Assembly (NCBI GenBank): GCA_044359955.1
Contig: JBIKLF010000007.1
Location: forward strand, 56,444 to 120,443
Origin: JACTMZ01 sp044359955
Lineage (GTDB): Bacteria > Verrucomicrobiota > Verrucomicrobiia > Chthoniobacterales > JACTMZ01
Reading direction: 5' to 3'
Length of the DNA stretch: 64,000 nucleotides
Positions 1 through 8,864 of the stretch are shown piece by piece (the first letter of the stretch is position 1; the number at the start of each line of letters is the position of its first letter). The notes beneath the pieces are model-generated. The model searched no databases. It was not told where the DNA came from and was given only the letters and a program-made list of their open reading frames with translations. Position numbers and translations under genes: made by a program.

Positions 1-732
1 GCTCGGGGTCATGAATTTTTCCCAGTTTTTGTGGAATTCGATGAAGTCGAAATAATACCCGCGGTCGGGAACGGTGGCGGCGCGGGCACGGGCGCGCTCG
101 CTCGTGCTGAAGAGGGCGAGGCCGGGCGGGAGGGCGAGGGCTTTCTGGCTGCCGGTGAGCAGGACGTCGATGCCGAGTTCGTCCATCGGAATGGGGACGA
201 CGGAGAAGGACGACACGGTGTCGACGATGAACATGACGTCCGGATATTTTTTGACCACGGCGGCAATCTCGGCCAGCGGGCTCATCACGCCGGCGGAGGT
301 TTCGTTGTGGATGAGGGTGATGGCGTCGAATTCACCGGAGGCAAGCTTCTCATCGACCATGGCGGGGAGGATGGGCTGACCCCATTCGACTTGCAGGGCT
401 TCGGCTTGTTTGCCGCAGCGCTTGCTGACGTCGAACCATTTGTCTGAGAACGCGCCGCACATGCAGTTGAGGACCTTTTTCTGCACGAGGTTGCGCAGGG
501 CGCCTTCCATCACGCCCCAGGCAGAGGCGGTGGCGAGGTAGACGGGACCGGTGGTGCCGAAGAGGGTTTGCAGGCGCGGGTGGATGGATTCGTAGAGCGA
601 GGAGAATTCGGTGCCGCGGTGGCCGATTTGCGGATGGCAAAAAGCGCGGAAGGTTTTGTCCGAGACCTCGACCGGTCCGGGGATGAAGAGTTTGATGTGG
701 CCGTCGGTCGTGGCGTTGGTGGTGTTGAGCAT
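1..732 (-). CDS. Class V aminotransferase (serine/alanine-glyoxylate type), 3' end cut by the window edge
   Basis: The first 244 codons are present and the gene runs off the left edge. The N-terminus contains LFIPGPVEVSDK and a GHRGTEFS segment, which are typical of PLP-dependent class V aminotransferases acting on serine, alanine and glyoxylate. A conserved aspartate lies in FIVDTVSS, and the Schiff-base lysine in GSQKALALPPG. The family takes an amino group from alanine, serine or aspartate and passes it to glyoxylate or pyruvate in the cytosol; the exact substrate cannot be read from the sequence. The start is the ATG at 732, two bases from the stop of the TPR gene upstream, so it is probably the last gene of a uvrA-TPR-aminotransferase transcript. 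Confidence 0.85.
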   Translation of the reverse strand, partial: MLNTTNATTDGHIKLFIPGPVEVSDKTFRAFCHPQIGHRGTEFSSLYESIHPRLQTLFGTTGPVYLATASAWGVMEGALRNLVQKKVLNCMCGAFSDKWFDVSKRCGKQAEALQVEWGQPILPAMVDEKLASGEFDAITLIHNETSAGVMSPLAEIAAVVKKYPDVMFIVDTVSSFSVVPIPMDELGIDVLLTGSQKALALPPGLALFSTSERARARAATVPDRGYYFDFIEFHKNWEKFMTPS

Positions 733-734
733 GA

Positions 735-3146
735 TTAGTTTTCCCAAATGAAGTGTTCGAGCCGCAGGCGGCGCGAGCGCTGTTTGATCTCTTCGCGCTG
801 CGGGCCTTCGGCGGATGCCATTTTATCGTAGACGGCAATGGCTGCCGACCAGTCCTTTTGTTCCTCCAGGAGGCGGCCCGCCTCAAGTCCCGCCTTGTAA
901 AACCAGAACGGGTCGGTGTCCGCCCCCGGGGGCCGGGCCAGCACCTCGCGGTAGGCGGCGAGGGCGGCTTCGGTTTGCCCGGCCTTGGCCAGAGCGGCGG
1001 CGCGCTTGCAGGCGGCTTGGTCGCGCCAGTCGGCCGGGGCGGCGAGGTCGGCAGCCAGACCGGAATACACGGTGGCCGCCTCGGCAAAACGTTGGGATTC
1101 GTCGCTGCCCAAAGCGAAAAGGGTGTCGGCTTTTTCCATCAGCGCGGCGTGGCGAACCTCCGGAGGCGGGTCGCCGCCGAGGATGCGGTCGTAAAGGGTG
1201 AGGGCGTCGGCAAAACGCCGGTCGCGCAAGAGCAGAGAGGCCTGCTCGAAGCGGGCGCGGTGGCGCAGGGGCGAGCTGCTTTGCGCAATCTGGTCAAACC
1301 ACGCGAGCGCGCGACCAGCACCTTCCGCACTCATGCTGCGGGCGGCGGACTGCGCGGCGAAGAATTTGGCCAGGGCGGCGGCCTCTGCATCCGGCAGGCT
1401 TTGGGCCAGCTTGGTCAGCACGGATTCCGCAGCGGCGTGGTCACCCGCGCGTGAGTGAAGCTCTCCGAGTTTGAAGGCAATGTCGGGAGCCTCCGGCGCA
1501 TCGGGGTAGGCGGCGAGGAATTCGGTGGAGGCGGTGACGAGTTCCTCGCGCGGACGCGAACCGGCGTTGTCGGCGGCGAAAATTTCCGCGGCAGCAAGTG
1601 CGGCGGCGCGCGGCGGGGTGTCCGCCTCGGCCTGCGCGGTGCGCAGAATGCGTTCGGCGGCGGGAGCTTCGCCCCGGGCCATGCGCCACTCGGCCAAAGC
1701 GAGTTTGGATTGGAAGGCATAATCGACGGCGGGGGCGCGTCGGGCCAGGGCGTTGAGTCCGTCAATCTTTCCCCCGCGCGCCTCGGCCGCGGCGATGAGG
1801 AAGGACCAGCGGACGAGGTCGGGATTGCCGGGTTCGCTTTCGCGCAGGAGATCGAAGGAACTGCGGGCCAGCGCAAGGTCTTCGGCGGCGAGCGCGGAGA
1901 CGAGGCAGTTTGCGGCGGCGGCGGATTTTTCTTCCGGTGTGCGGGCGGCTTTGACCGCTTCGGCGAACGAATCGTAAGCGCGGCGGTGCGCGGCGGTGGC
2001 GGCCAGAGCGCGTCCGCGCAGGTCGGCCAGCCGGTAATCGGAGGCCGGGCCGGTTTCCACCGGAGGGATGGTCTCCAGCAGTTCGAGGGCTTCCTTGGTC
2101 TGGCCGGCGGCGATGCGAGCCTCGGCCAGGAGGAGACGTGCGCGCAGGGCTTCGTCGGGTCCGAGGGCTGGATCCGCTGCCACCTCGTGCAAGACACTGA
2201 TCGCGGCGTCGGGGCGTTTGAGGTCGAGGTCGAGGCGGGCCAGTTGCAAACGGGCTTCCAAGGCGCGGCGGTTGCCCGTTTTCTCGGCCCACGTTTTCAG
2301 GTCCGCCGAGGGGTCGGCGCCGAGTTGGCGTTCCAGCGCGACCCACCGCTCCATGCTCTCGCGGGTGGTCAGGGCATCGGGTGTCTCGCCGAGACCTTCA
2401 CGCAGGACCTCGCGGGCCCGGGCATCGACGCCGAGGATGAGCAGCGACCGGGCCAATCCGAGCCGCGCATTGTCCCGGACGGGAGCCGGGGGTTCGTCTG
2501 TGGCGAGGATGTTGCGGAAGATTTCCGAGGCGTCGGAGGGCCGGTTTTGACCCAACCGGATGCGACCCAGGGCGACATCAAGTTCGGGTGCGGGGAGCAG
2601 TTGCTGCTCGCGGGCGGAGTTGATGAGAGTTTCGGCGGTGGCGGGATCGCCGGCGGAAAGTTGCAGGTCGAGGAGTAAACGCAGGACATTGGGGTCGGTG
2701 GGCAAAGGCTCCCCGGGCTGGGGCAGAAGGGCGCGGGCGGCCTCGGTGTCACCCTGCTCGGCGCGAATGCGGGCGAGAAGGAGGGCGGCCTCGGGATTCT
2801 CCTCGGCCTGCGGTGCGGCCAACTTGGCGGCCATGTCGAGGCTGCCTTGCGCGGCGAAGGCGGCGGCACGGAGGAAAACCGCTTCACGTGAACCCCGGTC
2901 GCACGGACCGTCGAGCGTCTTGAGCGCATCGCCCGGGCGGCCGGCGGCGAGTTGAACCCGGGCGAGGAGGAGTCCGAGGGCATTTTTTTCCCCCGCGGGA
3001 GCTTTGCGCAGCGCCTCCTCAAGCGGGGCAATGGCGGCTTGCGGCATTCCCTCGCGCAGCGCGGTGGCGGCTTTGTCCGCCGCAGAGGGCGCGGCCGAGA
3101 GCGCGGCGGCGGTCAGTGCGAACCAGAGCAAAACGGCGGATTTCAT
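735..3146 (-). CDS. Exported TPR-repeat protein (803 aa)
   Basis: The protein begins MKSAVLLWFALTAAALSAAP, a clear Sec signal peptide. The rest is almost entirely alanine- and leucine-rich helical repeats with TPR periodicity (for example segments of the type ALREGMPQAAIAPLEEALRK and AEWRMARGEAPAAERILRTA). It is probably a periplasmic scaffold for protein interactions; no catalytic motif is visible. The ATG at 3146 overlaps the uvrA stop in an ATGA arrangement, so translation is probably coupled. The reading frame is open further upstream inside uvrA, but that extension is arginine-rich and would hide the signal peptide, so the 3146 start is preferred. Confidence 0.8.
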   Translation of the reverse strand: MKSAVLLWFALTAAALSAAPSAADKAATALREGMPQAAIAPLEEALRKAPAGEKNALGLLLARVQLAAGRPGDALKTLDGPCDRGSREAVFLRAAAFAAQGSLDMAAKLAAPQAEENPEAALLLARIRAEQGDTEAARALLPQPGEPLPTDPNVLRLLLDLQLSAGDPATAETLINSAREQQLLPAPELDVALGRIRLGQNRPSDASEIFRNILATDEPPAPVRDNARLGLARSLLILGVDARAREVLREGLGETPDALTTRESMERWVALERQLGADPSADLKTWAEKTGNRRALEARLQLARLDLDLKRPDAAISVLHEVAADPALGPDEALRARLLLAEARIAAGQTKEALELLETIPPVETGPASDYRLADLRGRALAATAAHRRAYDSFAEAVKAARTPEEKSAAAANCLVSALAAEDLALARSSFDLLRESEPGNPDLVRWSFLIAAAEARGGKIDGLNALARRAPAVDYAFQSKLALAEWRMARGEAPAAERILRTAQAEADTPPRAAALAAAEIFAADNAGSRPREELVTASTEFLAAYPDAPEAPDIAFKLGELHSRAGDHAAAESVLTKLAQSLPDAEAAALAKFFAAQSAARSMSAEGAGRALAWFDQIAQSSSPLRHRARFEQASLLLRDRRFADALTLYDRILGGDPPPEVRHAALMEKADTLFALGSDESQRFAEAATVYSGLAADLAAPADWRDQAACKRAAALAKAGQTEAALAAYREVLARPPGADTDPFWFYKAGLEAGRLLEEQKDWSAAIAVYDKMASAEGPQREEIKQRSRRLRLEHFIWEN

Positions 3147-6046
3147 GTCCCGAGAACTTTGCCGAGGTAGTGACCGGTGTGGCTGGCTTTGACCTTGGCC
3201 ACGGCTTCGGGTGTTCCCTCGGCGATAATCAGCCCGCCATGTTCGCCTCCGCCGGGCCCGAGGTCGAGGATCCAGTCGGCGCATTTGATCACGTCCATGT
3301 TGTGCTCGATCACGATGAGGGTGTTGCCCGCATTGCGCAGTTTCATGAGGACTTGCATGAGGGTGTCGACGTCCGAGACATGGAGGCCGGTGGTCGGCTC
3401 GTCGAGAATGTAGAGGGTCTTGGATCCCCCGCGCTTGGCCAGCTCGGTCGAAAGTTTGATCCGCTGGGCTTCGCCGCCGGAGAGGGTGCTGGCCGATTGT
3501 CCGAGAGTGAGGTAACCGAGGCCGACTTCCTGCATGGTGTAGAGCTTGTCGGCCACGTTGGGGACGGCGCGAAAAAATGAGAGAGCTTGGTCAACGGTCA
3601 GGGCAAGCACGTCGGCGATATTTTTTCCTTTGTAGGTGATTTCGAGGGTTTCGCGGTTGTAGCGGCGACCGTGACAGACGTCGCAGGTGACAAACACATC
3701 GGCCAGAAAATGCATTTCGACCTTGAGCGAGCCGTCACCCTGACAGTGCTCACAGCGTCCGCCTTTGACATTGAAGCTGAACCGTCCCGCACTGTAGCCG
3801 CGGACGCGGGCGGCGGGGACTTGCGCGAAGAGTTCGCGGATCGGACCGAAGGCGCCGGTGTAGGTCGCGGGGTTGGAGCGCGGGGTGCGTCCGATCGGTG
3901 ATTGGTCGACGACCACGAGGCGGTGGACTTGTCCGGCGCCGAGAATGGCATCGTGCGCACCGGGCGTGTCTTTGGCCCGGTAGAGGTCGCGGGCCAAGGC
4001 GGCGCGGAGGATGTCGTTCACCAAGGTCGATTTGCCGCTGCCGGAGACGCCGGTGACGCAGACGAAGGTGCCGAGCGGAAAATGTGCGTCGACATTTTGC
4101 AGGTTGTTCTCGCGCGCCCCGGTCACGCTGAGCCAGCCGTCGGATGCGCCGGCCACGAGCGCGCGGGGGGTGAGGGGCTTGTGGCGCTTGGTCGGCACAC
4201 GGATGCGGAGTTCTCCGCCCAGGTAGCGTCCGGTCAGCGATTGCGGGGCGGCGGTTACTTCTTCGAGCGTGCCCTGGGCGACGATCTGTCCGCCGAGCGG
4301 ACCGGCCCCCGGGCCGATGTCGATGATGTGGTCCGCCGCCGCAATGGTGTCGTGGTCGTGCTCGACGACGAGGACCGAGTTGCCGAGGTCGCGGAGGCGT
4401 TTGAGGGTGGCGATGAGGCGTTCGTTGTCGCGTTGGTGGAGTCCGATGCTGGGTTCGTCGAGAACATAGAGGACGCCGGCCAAGCCGCTGCCGATTTGCG
4501 TGGCGAGGCGGATGCGTTGGGCTTCGCCGCCGGACAGGGTGCCGCTTTCGCGGGTCAGCGTGAGGTAGTCGAGGCCGACTTCTTCGAGAAAGGCGAGGCG
4601 GCGGGCGATTTCGGTCACGACTTCACCGGCGATCGCTTCATCGTTGCCCTCCAAACGGAGCTGTCCGATGACCTGCGCTGCGCGGGCGATGGTCAGATTG
4701 CAGAGGGTATTGATGGCATATTCTTCTCCGGTGGAAGTGATCAGCGTGACGCCGAGGATTTCGGGGCGGAGACGGGCACCGCGGCAGCGGGCGCAGGGGC
4801 GGCGGTTCTGCAGGGCTTTGAGGCGTTGCTTGAGGGATTCGCCTTTGGCCCGGGCCAGCAAATGCTCGAGCTGCGCGAGCAGGCCTTCGAAGGGCTTGGA
4901 CACTTTGTGGCGCGCCGCCCCGGTGCCGAACTGGAGGTCGAGGGCGCGGTCGCCGGAACCGTGGAGGAGAAGTTCGCGGAACGAAGGCGGCAATTTGCCC
5001 AAGGGCAGGTCGGTGCGCACGCCGGCATCGGCCGCCAGGGCAGCGGTCAGGGCCGCATAGTAGGACTCCATTTTCGGCGTGCCCTTGCGCCAAGCCACGA
5101 TGGCGCCGTCGTCGAGGGACTTGTCCTGATCAAGGATGAGGTCCGGATCGAAGTAGGGTTCGGTCCCGAGCCCTTGGCATCCCGGGCAGGCCCCGAGGTG
5201 GCTGTTGAACGAGAAATGCTGCGGGGTCAGGCGCGGCAAAGTGAACCCGGTGCGCGGATTGCAAAAGGCGGTGGAAAAAGGATGGTCGGTGAATTTCTTT
5301 TCGTCCGGAGATTGGACCGAGGCCACGAGTTGTCCCTCGCCCCAGCGCAAAGCGGTTTCGACCGAATCGGCGAGGCGTTGACGGAGTCCGGGCTTGAGTA
5401 CGAGCCGGTCGACGACGGCTTCGATGTGATGGCGGCGTTTTTTGTCCAAGCGGATGCGCGCATCCCCGCCGAGGTCGGTGATTTCGCCGTCGATGCGCGC
5501 GCGGACGAAGCCCTCGCGGCGGAGTTTTTCGATGGTGTCGCGGAACTCTCCCACTTGGTTGCGCACGACCGGGGCGAGGAGGACGAGTTTGCTCTCCGGT
5601 GGGAAGGCGAGGATGGCGTCGGTGATTTCCTGCGGAGTCTGCCGGCGAACGAGTTCCCCCGTCTCCGGATCGTGCGGCACGCCGAGGGCGGAGTAGAGGA
5701 TGCGGAGGTAGTCGTAGATTTCCGTGGTGGTCGCGATGGTCGAACGCGGGCCGGCCGAGGCGGTGCGTTGTTCGATGGCGATGGCGGGGGAAAGTCCTTC
5801 GACGAAGTCCACGTCGGGACGCTCGAGGCGGTCGAGAAATTGGCGGGCGTAGGCCGAGAGGCTCTCGACATATTTCCGCTGTCCCTCGGCATAGAGAGTG
5901 TCGAAGGCGAGCGAGGATTTTCCCGAGCCGCTCGGGCCGGTGAGGACCACAAACCGGTTCCGCGGTATGACCACGTCGATATTCTTCAGGTTGTGCTGGC
6001 GGGCGCCTTTGACGCGGATGACAGCGGGCTCGGAGGAAGGAAGCAT
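3143..6046 (-). CDS. uvrA: Excinuclease ABC subunit A
   Basis: This is the damage-recognition ATPase of nucleotide excision repair (967 aa; the family is usually about 940). Both ABC halves are intact: Walker A motifs GPSGSGKSS near the N-terminus and GVSGSGKST in the second half, and two signature motifs LSGGEAQRIRL and LSGGEAQRIKL. A C-terminal zinc finger of two CxxC pairs (CEHC and CDVC) is present. The start MLPSSEPAVIRVKGARQHNL matches the family N-terminus. The frame extends upstream to 6457, but that part overlaps the divergent gene and has no homology-like features. The 90 bases to the divergent gene at 6137 could hold promoters for both; TTGCGT and TATCCT 16 bases apart face uvrA. 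The downstream TPR gene is coupled by ATGA. Confidence 0.97.
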   Translation of the reverse strand: MLPSSEPAVIRVKGARQHNLKNIDVVIPRNRFVVLTGPSGSGKSSLAFDTLYAEGQRKYVESLSAYARQFLDRLERPDVDFVEGLSPAIAIEQRTASAGPRSTIATTTEIYDYLRILYSALGVPHDPETGELVRRQTPQEITDAILAFPPESKLVLLAPVVRNQVGEFRDTIEKLRREGFVRARIDGEITDLGGDARIRLDKKRRHHIEAVVDRLVLKPGLRQRLADSVETALRWGEGQLVASVQSPDEKKFTDHPFSTAFCNPRTGFTLPRLTPQHFSFNSHLGACPGCQGLGTEPYFDPDLILDQDKSLDDGAIVAWRKGTPKMESYYAALTAALAADAGVRTDLPLGKLPPSFRELLLHGSGDRALDLQFGTGAARHKVSKPFEGLLAQLEHLLARAKGESLKQRLKALQNRRPCARCRGARLRPEILGVTLITSTGEEYAINTLCNLTIARAAQVIGQLRLEGNDEAIAGEVVTEIARRLAFLEEVGLDYLTLTRESGTLSGGEAQRIRLATQIGSGLAGVLYVLDEPSIGLHQRDNERLIATLKRLRDLGNSVLVVEHDHDTIAAADHIIDIGPGAGPLGGQIVAQGTLEEVTAAPQSLTGRYLGGELRIRVPTKRHKPLTPRALVAGASDGWLSVTGARENNLQNVDAHFPLGTFVCVTGVSGSGKSTLVNDILRAALARDLYRAKDTPGAHDAILGAGQVHRLVVVDQSPIGRTPRSNPATYTGAFGPIRELFAQVPAARVRGYSAGRFSFNVKGGRCEHCQGDGSLKVEMHFLADVFVTCDVCHGRRYNRETLEITYKGKNIADVLALTVDQALSFFRAVPNVADKLYTMQEVGLGYLTLGQSASTLSGGEAQRIKLSTELAKRGGSKTLYILDEPTTGLHVSDVDTLMQVLMKLRNAGNTLIVIEHNMDVIKCADWILDLGPGGGEHGGLIIAEGTPEAVAKVKASHTGHYLGKVLGT

Positions 6047-6102
6047 GGGTAACGGGAAAGGATAGGGCGGTTGGCGGGCTACGCAAAAGCGGATTGTGAC
6101 TC

Positions 6103-6130
6103 TTGGCAAGGGGGCCGGGGTGGTTATGGT
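6103..6130 (+). promoter_or_regulatory. Predicted sigma70-type promoter, leaderless
   Basis: TTGGCA (6103-6108) and TATGGT (6125-6130) are 16 bases apart. The -10 element ends six bases before the ATG at 6137, so transcription would begin at or next to the start codon. No Shine-Dalgarno sequence fits in between. This is a prediction from sequence only. Confidence 0.45.
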
Positions 6131-6136
6131 GGGGGC

Positions 6137-8047
6137 ATGAAGCGGGCGTGCACGGCTCTCATTCTCGGGTTTCTCTCTATCGCGTTGGTGCGGGCGGAGT
6201 TTGACCTGCGCCGCATGCCCACCGCACAAGATGTGGCCGCCATCCGTGTGATGGGCTGGGCGGCCGCCGCCGACGCGCTTGAAGTCCCCTTGGCGGAACA
6301 ATGGAAGCCGTCGCACTCGTCGCAGGCCGGGAGCGCGGGAAATGCCGTTTTTCGCCAGTGGCAGCGTCTTTACCAATGGTGCCGCCTGCTCGGGACGCCG
6401 GAACCGGCGGCGCTGGAGGCGTGGCTCGGACGTCGTGTGCTGCGCAATCCGGAGCAAGACAACGCACTGCTGGTCATACCGTCCGGTGCGCCGCTGCCGA
6501 CCGATTCATCCGGACGGCCCCTGCCCACGGCGGCCGAGTCATGGCCGGCGGATCGTGTGCCGCCGGAAATTCTGCAGGCGCTGCTGCCGGATGACTACAC
6601 GCCGAGCGGCGGGCCCGTGGCGGCGCGGGCCACGGAGGACTTTTTGGCCGAGTTGGCCAACGACCAGGAGTTCCTCAAAGAATTTTTCCGCGAATTGAAG
6701 CCGGACGATTTTACGCCGGTGGTGTTGACGCGTCTCGAGCAGTTGCGGCGCACCCATCCGGGCGCGTGGCCGGCTTACCGCTCGCTCATGCTGGCTTTTG
6801 CCTTGGTGCATGACCAACGGGAGCCGTCGTTCTGGCCGCATCATCAGGTCCCGCCGGAGGCGGTGCCGCGCACGGAGGAGGATGTCGCGGGCCGGTTCGA
6901 TTATTTTTACCGCGCGAACGAAGCGCGGAAGCTCGAGCATGATGTGCGGCGGCTCTCGGCGGCGGAATTGAAGTTCCTCGTCGATGCTCCCGTGCCGCGC
7001 TCGGAATTCGAGTGGGCGGCCAAAAATGTGCGCGCGCGACGTGACCAATTCGACCGTGTGCTCGACCTGGTCCGATACGACCAACGGCGAGCCGAGCGCG
7101 GTATTTTCGAGTGGCCCCATGGCAGTTACCGGCTGGGCAATATCGAGTTGGCCGGCGGGATTTGCACCGACCAAGCCTACTTCGCCTGCATCGCGGGCAA
7201 GGCCAAAGGTATCCCGACCCTTTATTTTGCCGGGCAGGGACAAGACGGGGGTCATGCGTGGTTCGGCTACCTGTCCGGCCATGGCCGGTGGGAGTTGGAT
7301 GCCGGACGATTTTTCAATCAGCGCTACACCGTCGGGCAGGCGCTTGATCCGCAAACATGGCTGCCGATCACGGATCACGAGCTGTTGTTTCTCTCGGGCC
7401 GGGCCGCGCGTTCGCCCGGGCATGACGGGGCCTTGAGCGACTTGGCGATGGCGGAAATCTACCAGCGGCGCGGGGATTTGAAAACGGCGGGCGCGGCGGC
7501 GGATAGTGCGCGTTTTTCTTCGCCCGACTTCGTGGCGGCGTGGGAGGCAAAGGAAAAGGTGCTGGCCGCGGCGCAGGACACCGAGGGTTTGCGGGCGCAC
7601 TACGCGGCAGGCATCGACCGATTCCGTCGGGAAGAAGATCTGCGCGTGCGCTACCAGACGCGATTGGCCGAGTTGGAGCGGGCGGGGGGCGACGGACGTG
7701 TGGCGAGCGAGATCGAAGAGCGCATGATCCGCGAGAACCGCCGTCTCCGCACCGACCTGAGCGCGGCGGCCGGCGCCGAGGTGCTCTCAAGGCTCATGCA
7801 AGAGGGGGATTACGATGCGGCGATGCGGGAATACCGCTCGCTTTCGGGAAAACTCGGCCCGACCGGCGGAGGCAATTTCTTCTACGAAGTGGTCCGTCCT
7901 TTTGTCCGGCAAATGAAAGCCGCCGGGCGGGAGAAGGATGCGCGGCGTGCGCTCGATCTGGCCGGGCGGGTCATGCGATTCGAGTCGGACAGCATTCTCG
8001 CGCGAGAATTCGCCGAGATGGAGGCCGGGCTGGCCGGCACTCAATAA
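6137..8047 (+). CDS. Exported transglutaminase-like (papain-fold) protein, 636 aa
   Basis: The N-terminus MKRACTALILGFLSIALVRA is a signal peptide. Residues about 340-391 carry a transglutaminase-core triad: Cys343 in GGICTDQAY, His373 in GGHAWFGYL and Asp388 in WELDAGR. The order and spacing fit bacterial transglutaminase-like peptidases or cross-linkers. The 340-residue N-terminal part and the C-terminal helical, TPR-like part are not recognised. It is probably periplasmic or surface-exposed, and substrate and reaction are unknown. The ATG at 6137 is chosen because it starts the signal peptide and follows a -10 hexamer by six bases. Its stop overlaps the convergent deaminase gene by 7 bp. 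Confidence 0.7.
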   Translation: MKRACTALILGFLSIALVRAEFDLRRMPTAQDVAAIRVMGWAAAADALEVPLAEQWKPSHSSQAGSAGNAVFRQWQRLYQWCRLLGTPEPAALEAWLGRRVLRNPEQDNALLVIPSGAPLPTDSSGRPLPTAAESWPADRVPPEILQALLPDDYTPSGGPVAARATEDFLAELANDQEFLKEFFRELKPDDFTPVVLTRLEQLRRTHPGAWPAYRSLMLAFALVHDQREPSFWPHHQVPPEAVPRTEEDVAGRFDYFYRANEARKLEHDVRRLSAAELKFLVDAPVPRSEFEWAAKNVRARRDQFDRVLDLVRYDQRRAERGIFEWPHGSYRLGNIELAGGICTDQAYFACIAGKAKGIPTLYFAGQGQDGGHAWFGYLSGHGRWELDAGRFFNQRYTVGQALDPQTWLPITDHELLFLSGRAARSPGHDGALSDLAMAEIYQRRGDLKTAGAAADSARFSSPDFVAAWEAKEKVLAAAQDTEGLRAHYAAGIDRFRREEDLRVRYQTRLAELERAGGDGRVASEIEERMIRENRRLRTDLSAAAGAEVLSRLMQEGDYDAAMREYRSLSGKLGPTGGGNFFYEVVRPFVRQMKAAGREKDARRALDLAGRVMRFESDSILAREFAEMEAGLAGTQ

Positions 8048-8538
8048 CGGACCCGGTCCGGTTTGGCTTCGTAGCGCCGCCACAGTGCGAGCATCTCGTC
8101 ACGCAGGCATTGCGCGGCGGGGGTCAGCCGCTCGGCAATCGGTTTGGCGAGATCTGCGTAGATGGGTTGGTCGTCGAATTGGCCGTAGTGGAAGGCGTCG
8201 GCGATGGTCGACGCGTAGACCACGCGGTCGATGCGTGCCCAGAAAATCGCACCGGCACACATCGGGCAGGGTTCGCCGGTCGTGTAGAGCGTGCAGCCGG
8301 ACAAATCAAAGGCTCCGAGGTTCTTCGCGGCCGAGCGGATGGCCTCCAATTCGCCGTGCCAAGTGGGGTCGTTCTGGCTGATCACCTGGTTCGAGCCTTC
8401 GGCGATGATTTTGCTATCCTTGACGATAACGCAACCGAACGGGCCGCCGGTGCCGTCAACCAGCGCCGCTTTTTCGCCGAGCCTGATGGCCTCGCGCATG
8501 AAGCGCTCGTCCTCGGCGGTGGGCCGCCGCGGGTCCAT
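8041..8538 (-). CDS. Cytidine/deoxycytidylate deaminase-family nucleoside deaminase (guanine deaminase-like)
   Basis: This is a zinc-dependent purine or pyrimidine base deaminase of about 165 residues. The catalytic motif HGELEAI supplies the zinc histidine and proton-shuttle glutamate, and PCPMCAGAIFWARI supplies the two zinc cysteines. The ending (FDDQPIYADLAKP and following) resembles the small GuaD-type guanine deaminases more than the tRNA adenosine deaminase TadA, so guanine to xanthine is the best guess. An ATG nine codons further upstream (8565) is possible, but 8538 avoids overlap with the upstream small ORF and leaves a 4-base gap, suggesting a two-gene operon. The stop overlaps that of the transglutaminase-like gene. 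Confidence 0.8.
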   Translation of the reverse strand: MDPRRPTAEDERFMREAIRLGEKAALVDGTGGPFGCVIVKDSKIIAEGSNQVISQNDPTWHGELEAIRSAAKNLGAFDLSGCTLYTTGEPCPMCAGAIFWARIDRVVYASTIADAFHYGQFDDQPIYADLAKPIAERLTPAAQCLRDEMLALWRRYEAKPDRVRY

Positions 8539-8542
8539 CGGG

Positions 8543-8821
8543 TCAAGCTTCGCGCCGCACCGCATCTTTTTCGCGCTCGCGCTTTTCCTCGAACCGCCGG
8601 ATCTCGTCGGACAACTGGCGTTGGATCTTGGCTGCTTCGTCCGTGGCGCCGGACGCGATCGATTTCGCCAACTCGCCGTGGAGAAGGAGTTCCTTGGCCG
8701 CGATGTCCGCTTTGCATTTGGCCTCGATCGCGGCGATGCGTTGCTTTTGATCGGCGCTGAGTTGCACGACCGGTTCCTGGGCGGCGAGCCGTTCCATGGC
8801 GAGTTCGTAGGCGGATTTCAT
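8543..8821 (-). CDS. Small charged helical protein (92 aa), unknown function
   Basis: MKSAYELAMERLAAQEPVVQ begins a soluble, highly charged, predicted coiled-coil protein rich in Glu, Lys, Arg and Ala. There is no signal peptide or catalytic motif. It sits directly upstream of the deaminase on the same strand and diverges from the HAD gene (43 bases between starts). The coding look is good: third positions are GC-rich and the composition is orderly. I do not recognise a function. Confidence 0.65.
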   Translation of the reverse strand: MKSAYELAMERLAAQEPVVQLSADQKQRIAAIEAKCKADIAAKELLLHGELAKSIASGATDEAAKIQRQLSDEIRRFEEKREREKDAVRREA

Positions 8822-8852
8822 CAGTCGGCTGGATGTGGGAAACGAGTTGGAC

Positions 8853-8858
8853 TATGTT
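8853..8858 (+). promoter_or_regulatory. Predicted -10 element, leaderless
   Basis: TATGTT is followed by six bases and then the ATG of the HAD gene at 8865. The -35 region is weak. The spacing matches other genes in this window. Confidence 0.35.
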
Positions 8859-8864
8859 TAACGG

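Noticed and set aside
1455..2678. 407-codon plus-strand open frame opposite the TPR protein
   Set aside because: Low-complexity antisense of Ala/Leu/Glu codons.
3902..6052. Long plus-strand open frame (716 codons) opposite uvrA
   Set aside because: It is the antisense of a clear uvrA; long antisense frames are expected at this GC content and codon use.
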